In this document: positions 22,366 to 32,116 of the stretch, piece after piece
How positions within the stretch are numbered: position 1 is the stretch's first letter
Layout of the letters: every line of letters starts with the position of its first letter
Source of the DNA: an uncultured Lachnospiraceae bacterium
Lineage (GTDB): Bacteria > Bacillota > Clostridia > Lachnospirales > Lachnospiraceae
Direction of reading: 5' to 3'
Length of the DNA stretch: 55,556 nucleotides
Assembly: GCA_910579505.1 (NCBI GenBank)
Contig: CAJTTZ010000018.1
Span: 1 to 55,556 of the forward strand
Notes under the pieces: generated by a model
Databases searched by the model: none
Seen by the model: only the letters and a program-made list of their open reading frames with translations
Told to the model about the DNA's origin: nothing
Position numbers and translations under genes: made by a program

Positions 22366-22848
22366 TTAAGCGCTCGGCAGATAGATCCAGTCGTGCATCA
22401 GGCACACGCTTGGCTCGTCCTCCCTGGGAACCAGCCGGTAGGTACATTCCCCGTACACGGTCCGCTTGTCCTCAATCTCCATGCCATAGGCCTTATAGAA
22501 GCGGTATTCCAGGTTGGAGATAATACAGCGTAAGGTCTGCAATGCCTCCCGCTGGGCGGTGACGATGAGCTCCCGGTCAATGCTCCGCTTCAGGCATAAG
22601 AGAGACTTGTAAAGCTGTACTTCCGTCCGGTAAGGGCGGCAGTCTTTGGTTTCCAGCCAGCCGCTAAAGGCCACCGGTCCGCTCTGGACCACCGCCCGCT
22701 CCGGGTGGTAATACTCGTAGCAGTTCAGGTTTGCCGTATTGAGAAGGTAGAGCATTTCCCGGACCTCATTTTCCGGCATGTCGTAGAACCGCAGAAGGGA
22801 GCGGTACAAATGGACATAGCCGGGTATGGAAAGAATGGCGTTCACCAT
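22366..22848 (-). CDS. Hypothetical ICE protein
   Basis: A 160-residue mostly helical protein I do not recognise (YVHLYRSLLRFYDMPENEVR, LQTLRCIISNLEYRFYKAYG). It has no signal peptide or membrane segment. AAGGAGG lies 7 nt before the ATG. It lies 70 bp after the adhesin-sortase gene and before the nucleotide cassette, and is separated from both by short gaps, so it may share either transcript. Confidence 0.6.
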   Translation of the reverse strand: MVNAILSIPGYVHLYRSLLRFYDMPENEVREMLYLLNTANLNCYEYYHPERAVVQSGPVAFSGWLETKDCRPYRTEVQLYKSLLCLKRSIDRELIVTAQREALQTLRCIISNLEYRFYKAYGMEIEDKRTVYGECTYRLVPREDEPSVCLMHDWIYLPSA

Positions 22849-22918
22849 AAAGTAAATCCTCCTTGTAAATGGTCAGTGCGGGAGTTTTCACCCCCGCACC
22901 GGTTTCTGAAATATTCTG

Positions 22919-25900
22919 TTATTGCACCTCAACAAGTTTCCCCATGACAATGAACCGGCTGGCGCCGCCCGGCGTACAGGTGGAGAGCGTCAGCACCTTG
23001 TCACTGGACGTCACCGAAACATCCGTTTCAACGACGGAACGCTCTGCCATAGCGCGAAGCCAGGTGGTATAAGCCCCGTCGTCTTTCCAGTTAAGCCTCC
23101 AGGGGGAGGTGTCGCTGCCGGACTCTGCCGGTTTTGCCGCAAACGCAGAAAAAATCTCCATCACATAACCGCCCGTTGGGGTCACAAGGTACATCTGCCT
23201 GTGGGTATCAAAATAAGGCTGTCCGTCATATTGATTGAGCACGGCGAACATGGAGCCATCCCGCATATTGTGGCCGTAGATAATGGTATTGCGGTCTGAA
23301 AAATCCGCCTGGTTCTCATAATCCGCAAACAGGCAGCCTGCCTTGTTATAGGTCCCATCATAGAGGTGGCGCAGGTAATACTCGTTATTGTCCGTCTGCG
23401 TCACCGGGTAGTTGATGGCCGAATCAGGAAGGGTGATCCATCCGATAATGTCCGGCCCGTTTTTCTTAAGGGCCTCAAAATCCACAACAGGGAGGATTAC
23501 ACCAGAATCCTCCCCATCCGTTTCAGCTCCGCCTGCTGTTTCTTCCGACGCTTCGGCTGGCTCCGGCAGTTCCACGTTTTCCGCCAGTTCGTCATAGGCT
23601 CCGGCGCTCTTAGTATACTGGTTCAGGTCGCGGACCATCAGAAATCCGCTGCCAAAGGCCAGTAATACGCAGAGGGAAACCACCGTAATGCCGACAGCTT
23701 TCTTTTTCGGGGAAGTTTTCTCATACTTCCCCTTTTTGAAATAAAATACCGTGAATACACCGCCGCCAATCACAGCCAGCGCCAGCAGACAGCCGTACAA
23801 AAAGATGAAAGCATCATCCCCAGTCTGCGGTACCGGCTTTCCGGGATTGGAAGGCGTTGACGGATTAGAAGGATTGTCCGGGGTCTTGGGATTGTCCGGG
23901 TTTTTGGGTTCCTCCGGCTTCTCCGGCTTTTCGTTGAAGAACTGGACCGTTGCCGTTTCCTCTGCCTTGATCTCCACCGTGGCAGCGTCAGGAATGATAT
24001 AATCTTTGCTTGCCCGGTTATTAATCTCCGTTACGGTATAAATGCCGACCCTAAGCCCTGTTACCTCAATCACGCCGGATTTTGGTGTGGTGAAGGTCTC
24101 ACAGTAGGAGCCGTCCGCGCTTTTTACTTCAAAAGCAAAGCCGTCCTTTCGTCCGTCGCTGGAATCCTTTGTGATTTTTAAGTTCCCCCGGTAGGCCTCA
24201 TTGGTGAAGCCGCGCCCGGCTTCGCCGTTTTCCACAACCACTGTCTGGCCGTCCTCGGTAATCTCAAAGTAGTAAGCGTTTTCGTCAAGCTGATAGCCCT
24301 CCGGCGCTTTGCTTTCTTTGATGAAGTAACCGCCCGCCAGAAGGTTCTCCGCGGTGTGATACCCTGCGTCCGCCTCTTTCAGCGTCCCCAGCTTCTTATC
24401 CTCGGAATCCAGTTCCTTGCTGCCGTTGGTGTCCTCATACAAATCGAATACCGCGCCGGAGAGGAACCGCAGGAAGGTGTTCTTATCTTCATTCTCTTTT
24501 TCCACAGGGGAAGGCTCGTCCACCGCCTCGGTTTTCATCACCTGCACGCTACCCCGGATTAGGGTATTTTCCACCCTGATTTCAATGCTTTGCCCGTCCA
24601 CACCAATATAGATATGGTGCTGTTCCTGGCTTACCGTGTAAAGCGCCGGGGCAGAAATTTCCTTTACGATCCAATGGCCGTAAGGGATATTTTCAAAAGC
24701 AAAGCTGCCGTCCTCGCCCGTGGTTACGGTAAGCAGGGCGTTTTCCTCGGTAAATTCCTCTGTGTCCGGCTGAAACAATCCAATGAGTGCGCCGGACAGC
24801 TTCACATCGTCGCCGCCCTCCGGGTTCTCACCAACCTTTACACCGTCCACACGCCCGCGAAGCAGGTCATTGGAAATGGGTTCCCCCTCATTCACAAGGA
24901 TCTGCACCAGCGCCGCATCCTGGCCCGCGTACTCAAACACAACCGGATATTCCGTATCAGAAAGAATGTAAGCGCTGTTTGTGGTGCGTTCCTTCACATA
25001 GTAGCTGCCAAAAGGCAGATCGGAAGCAAAGGAAGCGTCATAGCCGCCCGCCTCATCCGGGTCAACGGAAACCACTTCCAGAAGGCCGCCTGCCGGGATC
25101 ACGCTGCCATCAAGGGCCGTCAGGTCAGCGGAAGCATACAGACCAAAAGAAATATCTTTGTATTCCTCATTCATGCCAAGGCCGAACAGTTCATCTGTTT
25201 CTAATTCTTTTGACAGGCTGACCGCCACTTTTTGCCGCTCGTCATACAGGCCGACGACGATCTGTGTCACTTCCACGGTCTCGCCCGCATAGGTAAGCTC
25301 CGCATATTCCGGCTGGGAGTTTAAGACCATCCCTGCCGGCGCCTGGCGTTCCTCCAGACGGTAGCGCCCCAGGTAGAGAAGGCCGCTTGCCGCGGTTCCG
25401 TCCTCCCCGGTGGTAAGGGTTTCCACAACGGTGTCTTTCGCAGCCCGTAAGGTCCCGTCTCCGGTATAAATATCTTCATCCGCAATCACGTCATAGACCG
25501 CGCCTGGAAGCCCCATGACCTCATACACCGGCTGGTACAGGCCGTCGTTCTCCTGGACGGAAGCGAATACTTCACCGGTCTTTGTAATGGTAAGCTGGCC
25601 TTTCTGCGGCATGTTGTGCTGGGTGACGGTCACGACAGATTCGCTGCCGTCAATAGTAAAGGGCACCGGCTCACTGGATAATACATACCCGTAAGGCGCC
25701 GCCACCTCGTAAAGTTCATAATCCCCGGTGTGCAGAGGTTCCGGCAGCATGAGCCATCCTTCATCGGAAACATAGAAGGTATCAAGGGTCTCCGGGTTCG
25801 GGTAATAAATCTCCTGGGTGACAAATTCCCCGGTGGAGAGGTCTTTTACCTGAAATCCCGTGCCGGGTACAGGGATGATGTTTCCGGTCTCGGCGTCGCA

Positions 25901-27838
25901 TTTTTCCACTTTGAGACGCGCCGTAATGGTGCGGTTATTTAAGATATAGCTGTAAGTCTGTCCGTTAGAGGAAATAAACACGGTAAAGTCCGGGATCAAC
26001 GCCTTGCCTTCCTCGCCGGCTGTCTGGTGGACGGTGTAACGGCCGTAAGGGAGCATTTTAGAGGCGGCAAATCCATCCCCGTCCGTGGTGAGCAGGTCGC
26101 GCTCGCTTTCCTTTGCGTTTTCATAGCTGCCCGCCGCCTTTAAGTAAACCTCAAAGACTGCGTCGGCCTCCGGGCGTTCCACGATACCCTCATTGGGTTC
26201 GTCCGTATTCTCACCTTCGGAAACATCCGGGTCTAAGTCGTCCGTATGCTTCACAAGCTGGATATTGCCGTAGATCACCGTCTCCGTAACCTGGTTCTCG
26301 GTGGTATTCAGTTCCACTTCATAAAGGGTCGGGGAAGCGCCAACCTCATAGACCGTATCATTCAAAAGATAGCCGGTGCTTGGCTCGATCTCCCGCACGG
26401 TCCAGCTATCGCCGCATACATAGTAGCGGGTCATAAAGCTGCCGTCCGACCCGGTGGTGTAGGTGTCTACCAGCTCGCCATTATTGAAAATGCCGTAGGT
26501 TGCCCCTGCAAGGGTAGCGTCGCCCTGGGCGGTCCCGGTCTCGGCGTCCGTCTTTACCACATGGACGCGGAACTTCTTTAAGATGTTGCTGAAATGGACC
26601 GCAGCGGTCTGGCCGCTCTCAATGGTGACATACTGCGCCGGAGGGGTCACATAGCGGTCCACCGGGATCTCCGTTACCAGGTAGGTGCCGGGGAACAGCC
26701 TTTTCTTGACCTGCCCGTTTTCCCCGGTGGTGACAGTCTCATTGACTTTATTCCCCAGAATGTCCGTGCCGGAAATATTGAAAGAAATCCCGGACACAAT
26801 GCCGTCCTCGCTGGTCTTAACAATCTTTCCCGTGCCATAGGTTTCCGTCTTGATCTTCACAAAGAAGGAAACCGGGTCGCTGGCGCCGGTCATCATGGTC
26901 TGGTAGCCGGGCCTTCCCCAGATCAGCATATCGTTTGCAACCGGAATATCCTTTCGGAATTCAAAGGTCACAGGATCCATAATCATGTTCTTACTGGTAA
27001 AGGTATACTTGTTCCCGCTTCTTGAAACAGAAACGCCGCTGCCTTTTACGGTCTCCAGGTTGATGTTCAGGTTATTGGTGTCTGTGACCGTCAGGGTATA
27101 GATTTTCTTTTCCGTATCCCATTTCAGTTCCAGCTCCGGCGCCTCGCTTTTTCTGGTGGAGGTGAAGGAGGGAACCGTTGAGTGGGAGGCAACCTGTGAA
27201 AGAATCCAGTTGTAGGCTTTCTCTGCCGGGCGTCCGGCAATGATACTGAAATACTGGTTGGCGTCCGCATGGCCGTTCCCATGCCGGCTGTACGGGTCGC
27301 TTCTTAGCTGCTGCTGGTATTCCCAGAGGATCACCTGGGTCGCGATCTTATAATCGTCCTCGTTGATACCGGGAACCGGAAGCCTTGCCCCCGGTTTCCA
27401 GCCGTAGATTGCCGTCAGGGTAATGCCCCGTCTTGCCTCGGCGGGGAGCAGGTTCAGGTAATTGCTGTTGGTCCCGCTTTCCGATGTGTAGGTATTTTCG
27501 GAAGTGTGGTAAGGCACCCCGCTCTCCACACAGTAGACCTGCTGGCTGCTCCCGTCCGAAGCGGTCAGCATATAGTGGCGGTAGGCACTGCCACCGGAAC
27601 TGCTTTTCACGTCCATTGTCCCATCGGAATGATAGACCAGGTAAGTGTAAGGCGCCGGCGCGTAATAATACTGTCCGTCAGACCCCACATAGTTGTCACC
27701 CAGCCAGGAGCTTGCTTTCTGCCCCGGCGAAAGGGCAAATGCCTGTGTGGGAACCAGGCCAAAGACGCATACCGCGCAGAGAAGCGCCGCCAGCAGCCGC
27801 ATGAAGCCGCTGCGGTGGTGGATATTTGTCTTTCCCAT
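22919..27838 (-). CDS. Thioester/CnaB surface adhesin fused to a class B sortase
   Basis: A 1639-residue polypeptide. An N-terminal signal peptide (LLAALLCAVCVFGLVPTQAFA) is followed by a TQXA thioester domain with Cys103 (VYCVE) and Gln168 (ATQVILWEYQQ), able to bind targets covalently. About nine CnaB/SpaA-type repeats and a Pro-rich spacer follow, then a sorting signal VPQTG (1336-1340) with a membrane helix and basic stop. Without a stop codon, a second membrane helix and a complete class B sortase follow (His1523 in YGHNM, Cys1621 in LSTC, Arg1628). In related elements adhesin and sortase are separate genes. The join at residue 1374 lies in an AAAA run near an out-of-frame ATG. Confidence 0.9.
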   Translation of the reverse strand: MGKTNIHHRSGFMRLLAALLCAVCVFGLVPTQAFALSPGQKASSWLGDNYVGSDGQYYYAPAPYTYLVYHSDGTMDVKSSSGGSAYRHYMLTASDGSSQQVYCVESGVPYHTSENTYTSESGTNSNYLNLLPAEARRGITLTAIYGWKPGARLPVPGINEDDYKIATQVILWEYQQQLRSDPYSRHGNGHADANQYFSIIAGRPAEKAYNWILSQVASHSTVPSFTSTRKSEAPELELKWDTEKKIYTLTVTDTNNLNINLETVKGSGVSVSRSGNKYTFTSKNMIMDPVTFEFRKDIPVANDMLIWGRPGYQTMMTGASDPVSFFVKIKTETYGTGKIVKTSEDGIVSGISFNISGTDILGNKVNETVTTGENGQVKKRLFPGTYLVTEIPVDRYVTPPAQYVTIESGQTAAVHFSNILKKFRVHVVKTDAETGTAQGDATLAGATYGIFNNGELVDTYTTGSDGSFMTRYYVCGDSWTVREIEPSTGYLLNDTVYEVGASPTLYEVELNTTENQVTETVIYGNIQLVKHTDDLDPDVSEGENTDEPNEGIVERPEADAVFEVYLKAAGSYENAKESERDLLTTDGDGFAASKMLPYGRYTVHQTAGEEGKALIPDFTVFISSNGQTYSYILNNRTITARLKVEKCDAETGNIIPVPGTGFQVKDLSTGEFVTQEIYYPNPETLDTFYVSDEGWLMLPEPLHTGDYELYEVAAPYGYVLSSEPVPFTIDGSESVVTVTQHNMPQKGQLTITKTGEVFASVQENDGLYQPVYEVMGLPGAVYDVIADEDIYTGDGTLRAAKDTVVETLTTGEDGTAASGLLYLGRYRLEERQAPAGMVLNSQPEYAELTYAGETVEVTQIVVGLYDERQKVAVSLSKELETDELFGLGMNEEYKDISFGLYASADLTALDGSVIPAGGLLEVVSVDPDEAGGYDASFASDLPFGSYYVKERTTNSAYILSDTEYPVVFEYAGQDAALVQILVNEGEPISNDLLRGRVDGVKVGENPEGGDDVKLSGALIGLFQPDTEEFTEENALLTVTTGEDGSFAFENIPYGHWIVKEISAPALYTVSQEQHHIYIGVDGQSIEIRVENTLIRGSVQVMKTEAVDEPSPVEKENEDKNTFLRFLSGAVFDLYEDTNGSKELDSEDKKLGTLKEADAGYHTAENLLAGGYFIKESKAPEGYQLDENAYYFEITEDGQTVVVENGEAGRGFTNEAYRGNLKITKDSSDGRKDGFAFEVKSADGSYCETFTTPKSGVIEVTGLRVGIYTVTEINNRASKDYIIPDAATVEIKAEETATVQFFNEKPEKPEEPKNPDNPKTPDNPSNPSTPSNPGKPVPQTGDDAFIFLYGCLLALAVIGGGVFTVFYFKKGKYEKTSPKKKAVGITVVSLCVLLAFGSGFLMVRDLNQYTKSAGAYDELAENVELPEPAEASEETAGGAETDGEDSGVILPVVDFEALKKNGPDIIGWITLPDSAINYPVTQTDNNEYYLRHLYDGTYNKAGCLFADYENQADFSDRNTIIYGHNMRDGSMFAVLNQYDGQPYFDTHRQMYLVTPTGGYVMEIFSAFAAKPAESGSDTSPWRLNWKDDGAYTTWLRAMAERSVVETDVSVTSSDKVLTLSTCTPGGASRFIVMGKLVEVQ

Positions 27839-27888
27839 GAAATAATCCTCACTTTCTTCATTGTTGATTGCATAAAGAAAGGACAGCG

Positions 27889-29178
27889 TTATTCGCCGTC
27901 CTCAGGTTCGTTATCATCCATTCTGTCGTCAAAATCATCCTCGGAGAGATATTCTGTTTCCCCGAAAGCCTCGTCCGGGTCAAAGCCCTCGCCATACCCG
28001 CCATCCTCGAAATCCTCGTCATCCTCTGCAAGCTGCTTCGGGCGCACGATTTTCACATAGTAGCCGGCGCCGCCTACTGCAAGCAGGGCAACGATGACAA
28101 AGATAATCGTTCCGGCGCTGCCTGTATTTTTCTTTGACGGTTCTGGTTCCTCCGGTTTCTCTGTTTCCTCCGGTTTTTCTTTCCCAATACAGCCCTTTAA
28201 GTCATTCTTGCAGACCGGGCAGGAGGTATTGACTTCCCCTGCAGCACACTTTTCCGTGCAGGTACAGACATCCTCTGCCGGGATCACGCTCATGCTGCCG
28301 TCACTTTTTTCCGCCAGGGCCATCAGGTCAGATTCGGTGACGCCGTTTAAGAAGTAAACATTGTTGCTGTCACGCTTTCCGTCCACAATGAGATAGAATA
28401 CATTCCCGTCCTCGGTAGTAATGGTATAAAACTGTTTATCCCCATCCGCGCCGGTGGCTGTATCTAAGACCGTGCCGGTGCCCTCCGGGGTAAACGCGCC
28501 CTCCGGGACAGAGGAAGTGGAACTCTCCGAAGAACTGCCGCCTGATGATGTACTGCCGCCTGATGTTCCCCCGGAGCTGTCTGCCTGGCCTGTGTTTGTA
28601 CCCGCATTGGAACTGTTCCCGGAATTATTACTGCCGGAATTGCCGGAATGATTGCCTGATGATGTACTGCCTCCCGTGGAAGCGCCGGCAGAAGAAATCC
28701 CTTTATTGGAAGTGCTGCCGCCTCCGTTGTTCTGTGTGGCCGCGCCCTGGCTGCCGGAAGAAGCTGCCGGCGCCTGGGTTGGTTTTACCGTGCCAGTCTG
28801 TGCCGGTGCAGCGGAAGGCTTTTCCGTTTCCTTTGGTTCCTCATAATAGGGGTTATCAAATTTCACGGCCTCCGAGCGGTTCCCGGCATAATCCTGGGCG
28901 TACACGATTACCTGCTTCTCCGTTCCGGCATAGTCCTTCAGCGTGACCTTTGCCGCCCCGTTGGTTAACGAGTTGATCCGGTTCCCGTCCACAAAGACCG
29001 CCTCCACGCCGGAATTGTCGTCGCTGCTTTCCACTTTCAGCGTACCGCCGTCCAGGGAAGCGGTGAGCTCCGGCGGCGTGGTGTCCTTTCCCCCGGCGGC
29101 ATAAGCCGTCAGGGGCAGGACGGTGGCACCTATGGCGAGCATAAGCGCCAGAAACAAAGAAAGTTTTTTAATCCTCAT
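27889..29178 (-). CDS. DUF4366/CD1107-family surface protein
   Basis: A 429-residue secreted membrane-anchored protein: signal peptide (LSLFLALMLAIGATVLPLTAYA), an Ig-like domain (DTTPPELTASLDG to SEAVKFDN), a long low-complexity Ser/Gly/Asn/Thr-rich linker, a domain with Cys motifs (CTCTEKC, CPVCKNDLKGC), a membrane helix (GTIIFVIVALLAVGGAGYYV) and an acidic cytosolic tail. This matches CD1107-type mobile-element proteins. The start at 29178 is 6 nt from AGGAGG; the ATG two codons earlier is too close to it. It overlaps the DUF4315 gene by 11 bp. Likely a cell-surface part of the mating apparatus. Confidence 0.85.
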   Translation of the reverse strand: MRIKKLSLFLALMLAIGATVLPLTAYAAGGKDTTPPELTASLDGGTLKVESSDDNSGVEAVFVDGNRINSLTNGAAKVTLKDYAGTEKQVIVYAQDYAGNRSEAVKFDNPYYEEPKETEKPSAAPAQTGTVKPTQAPAASSGSQGAATQNNGGGSTSNKGISSAGASTGGSTSSGNHSGNSGSNNSGNSSNAGTNTGQADSSGGTSGGSTSSGGSSSESSTSSVPEGAFTPEGTGTVLDTATGADGDKQFYTITTEDGNVFYLIVDGKRDSNNVYFLNGVTESDLMALAEKSDGSMSVIPAEDVCTCTEKCAAGEVNTSCPVCKNDLKGCIGKEKPEETEKPEEPEPSKKNTGSAGTIIFVIVALLAVGGAGYYVKIVRPKQLAEDDEDFEDGGYGEGFDPDEAFGETEYLSEDDFDDRMDDNEPEDGE

Positions 29179-29413
29179 TCCCATCCTCCTGTTTCTGCGG
29201 CAGCGCCTCCCCCAGAGGGGAAGCCTGCTGCGATTTTAAGAAATCCGCAAGCTGCTGGGGCGTCAGCTTATAGCTTCTTGCCACCGCCACATAGTCGGTA
29301 TTTTCAAGCTCCGTTTTCTGTTCCTCCAGCTTGCGGAGTTTGCCCTGCATTTCTGCGATCTTCGCTTTGGTCTTGTCGATTTCCTTTTCCAGTTTTTCTA
29401 TTTTAGGGTTCAA
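29168..29413 (-). CDS. DUF4315-family coiled-coil protein
   Basis: An 81-residue protein: a coiled coil over residues 3-38 (KIEKLEKEIDKTKAKIAEMQ and on), then YKLTPQQLADFLKSQ. This is the DUF4315 pattern found between the CD1108 hydrolase and the DUF4366 protein in Tn1549-like ICEs. TTG start with GGAGG 6 nt upstream. Function unknown. Confidence 0.85.
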   Translation of the reverse strand: MNPKIEKLEKEIDKTKAKIAEMQGKLRKLEEQKTELENTDYVAVARSYKLTPQQLADFLKSQQASPLGEALPQKQEDGNED

Positions 29414-29431
29414 ATTTTACCTCCAATCTGT

Positions 29432-31999
29432 TTAAGGCAGACGCCCAAATGTATAAAAATGCTGCTGCCAGTAACTTGTGTTGATGTTTGCGTAAGAGAT
29501 CGGGTCGCCGCAATGGATCATCATTCCGTTCCCCACATAAATCCCCACATGGCTTGCGCCGCTGGTATTGTAGGTCCCCTGGAAGAAAATCAGGTCGCCC
29601 GGTTTTGCGTCGGCGCTTGATACCGGGGTACAGACCCCTAAGAGCCCGTCCGCGGTCAGACGCCCGAAATTCCAGCCGCTGTGGTTGACTACCCAGGAAA
29701 CATACCCGGAACAGTCAAAGGAAGTGGAAGGGCTTGCGCCGCCCCATACATACGGATAACCTAAATACTTTTCCGCCTCCGCAAGCATGGCCGCAAACCG
29801 TTCATCCGCAAGGGCCTCCGGCGGTACGTCATAGTCAAAATAATTCCCTCCGCCTCCTGCGCCCACTTCCGGCAAATGCCGCTCGCTGGTATCTCCGGTG
29901 TCGGCAAAGTAGAGGGGATTTAAGTATTGCCCGTCCACCAGTACCTCCAGATGAAGGTGCGGCCCGGTGGAATTGCCGGTGCTGCCGACCTTTGCGATCA
30001 CATCCCCGGCCTTGACTTCCTGGCCTGCGGAAACGAGAAGCTGTGAGCAGTGGCCGTACTTGGTGGTAAGGGTATGCCCCTCGTAAGCCTCTCCCTCAAT
30101 AGCGATGCACAGGCCATAGCCGCCAGCGTTCCCGGCCAGCGTGACCCTGCCGTCATGCCCGGCTAAAATATCCGTGCCCTGTGCCATGCCGATGTCAACG
30201 CCGGTATGGTAATCCTTTCCCCCGCTGATGGGGTGGACCCGGTAGCCGTAGTAGCTGGTAACATAGGGGAGCCAGTTGGTGCCGAATACATTTTCCACAT
30301 ACTGGCGGTTCCCTTTGGTCTGCAATAAAATCTCGCAGATTTCCTTCTGTTCTTCATTCATGCGGGAGACGGCCAGGTTTTCCAGCGGCGTGGCCGTAAG
30401 TTTCACATTCAGGATGCGCCACTCATACGGCACTTCTTCCTCGGTTTCCTCGCCGGTCTCCGGGTCAATGGTGGTTTCCGTCCGGTAGCGGATTTCCGTT
30501 TCCTCGCTGAAAGATAGGGAATACTGCTCCTGAAATAGCTGCCGCAGCACGCCCTCCGCTTCACTGTAAGAAAAGTCCTGATAGACAGCGGTTAAGTAGC
30601 CCATCAGCACGTAAGGGTCATGCTCGATGGCGCCAATGTTATAACGGTACTCGTCATAGCCGGGGCGGTCGGATTCCACCCGGCCAATCTCCATCTGTAA
30701 ATCCGTTTCCCATTCGGTATAGGAAAGCTCTGCCTGGTTGATGTCCTGGTCCTCCGCCAGATAGGTGGAAGCCGCCAGGCTCCCCAGGCCTCCGGTACCA
30801 ATATTGGAAAATGAGGACAGCACAGAAGCAATCAGGAAGAATACCAAAAGCAGGAGAATGATAATGGCACAGGCTACCGGGTGCCGCCGGATCGTCCTGC
30901 CAATGCTGACGACAATCTTTTCCGTAGTGACAGCGGCGTCCTTTGCCCGTGTGCCGGCTTTTTTTGCCTCCCGCGCTGCTTTGGCGTACTGGCGTTTCAA
31001 TTTCTGTTTCTGCCACATCCGCGCCAGGACATTCTTCTTTAATTCCGGGTTGTCATATAACGCCTGCCGGTAAGACAGGCCCGCATTTGCCCTCACAGAC
31101 TTTTGCTGTAACTTTGATACCCTCCGGTAAGGCGCTGTTTTGTGCCGGTGGTATGCTGTGCGAAGTCCTGCCTCCCCCACAAGCTCGGTCCGGTGGGCCG
31201 CCTTAATGCCGATATTTTCATCCTCCGCCTGGTAAATCTTTTTATGGGCATAGCCAATGGCTGTATTTGCGCCGGCTTTCACCGGGCGCATGGGAAGGGA
31301 GCCTTTGACATGGGCCCGCTGGGATTTCACCTCCTGTTCAAATTTCAGGTGTTTTTTCGCTTTCCCGGTTTCCGGGTCGGAAGCGGTCTCAATCCGCAAT
31401 TTACGGCGGGAGGGCAGACACGCTTCGGCCTGTTCTAACTTCTCCGTAGTCCGCTCCGCTTTCCGCCTTGCCTGCGTCAGCTTGTTGTCTTTGGCCTCCG
31501 GCGGCAGCTCGTCGGCGGTAAATTCCAGCTTGGAAGGTTTTTTCGGCTCAACGCCTCCGCCTTCTGTCTGCACCGCCTGTTCCTCGGCTTTTGCAGCCTC
31601 ATGGAAACGCTGATAGTATTGGTTTCCGCGCTGGCGTGTCCGGCTTTTGTGCTCTGTCCGCCCAGAATCCCTTTTTGCCGCTGATGTGCCAGCCTCCAAA
31701 GGAACAGGTTCTCCGGGATCATGCCCGGAGCCATGCCGCAGAGCATCCTCTGAAAACGGCATCCGCCCGGAAGTGTCCTGGGAGGAAAATTCCTGTGCCG
31801 TTATATAACCGTTGTTATTTCCGGCAACAGGTTCCGATCCGTAAGTTTTCGCCTGCTGTGTTACTTCCGGCGTGGCCTGCAAAGGGTCCGCCTCCATCGG
31901 AAGCGGGACCGCCTGCCGATGGCTTCTTGAAGCACCGGGAGAAGGGGCATCCCTTGCCCGGCGCAGGTCAAAATCCTGCCCGCCCTGCCGCGGCGTCAT
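29432..31999 (-). CDS. CD1108-type bifunctional peptidoglycan hydrolase (M23 + NlpC/P60)
   Basis: About 855 residues. A long basic cytosolic N-terminal part rich in Arg, Lys and Gln precedes a single membrane helix (VACAIIILLLLVFFLIASVL). The extracellular part has an M23/LytM endopeptidase (YHTGVDIG, HLHLEV zinc ligands) and an NlpC/P60 domain (FDCSGYVSWVV catalytic Cys, ASHVGIYVG, then His). It opens the wall for the mating channel, as VirB1-type enzymes do. I prefer the ATG at 31999 because AAGGAGG lies 5 nt upstream; a GTG at 32086 would add 29 residues but overlaps its own ribosome site. Confidence 0.9.
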   Translation of the reverse strand: MTPRQGGQDFDLRRARDAPSPGASRSHRQAVPLPMEADPLQATPEVTQQAKTYGSEPVAGNNNGYITAQEFSSQDTSGRMPFSEDALRHGSGHDPGEPVPLEAGTSAAKRDSGRTEHKSRTRQRGNQYYQRFHEAAKAEEQAVQTEGGGVEPKKPSKLEFTADELPPEAKDNKLTQARRKAERTTEKLEQAEACLPSRRKLRIETASDPETGKAKKHLKFEQEVKSQRAHVKGSLPMRPVKAGANTAIGYAHKKIYQAEDENIGIKAAHRTELVGEAGLRTAYHRHKTAPYRRVSKLQQKSVRANAGLSYRQALYDNPELKKNVLARMWQKQKLKRQYAKAAREAKKAGTRAKDAAVTTEKIVVSIGRTIRRHPVACAIIILLLLVFFLIASVLSSFSNIGTGGLGSLAASTYLAEDQDINQAELSYTEWETDLQMEIGRVESDRPGYDEYRYNIGAIEHDPYVLMGYLTAVYQDFSYSEAEGVLRQLFQEQYSLSFSEETEIRYRTETTIDPETGEETEEEVPYEWRILNVKLTATPLENLAVSRMNEEQKEICEILLQTKGNRQYVENVFGTNWLPYVTSYYGYRVHPISGGKDYHTGVDIGMAQGTDILAGHDGRVTLAGNAGGYGLCIAIEGEAYEGHTLTTKYGHCSQLLVSAGQEVKAGDVIAKVGSTGNSTGPHLHLEVLVDGQYLNPLYFADTGDTSERHLPEVGAGGGGNYFDYDVPPEALADERFAAMLAEAEKYLGYPYVWGGASPSTSFDCSGYVSWVVNHSGWNFGRLTADGLLGVCTPVSSADAKPGDLIFFQGTYNTSGASHVGIYVGNGMMIHCGDPISYANINTSYWQQHFYTFGRLP

Positions 32000-32116
32000 G
32001 CGTTCCTCCTTATGGGAATCCCGCGCCGGCATCCGGGCATCTTTCTGTTTTCTCTGAAATTCCCCGTCACGTTCCGTTATCCTCACCTCCAGTCATGTTT
32101 AATAAGCTGCATTTCC

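Noticed and set aside
31477..31746. Minus-strand frame within the CD1108-type gene
   Set aside because: It is an alternative frame inside a well-supported longer gene.
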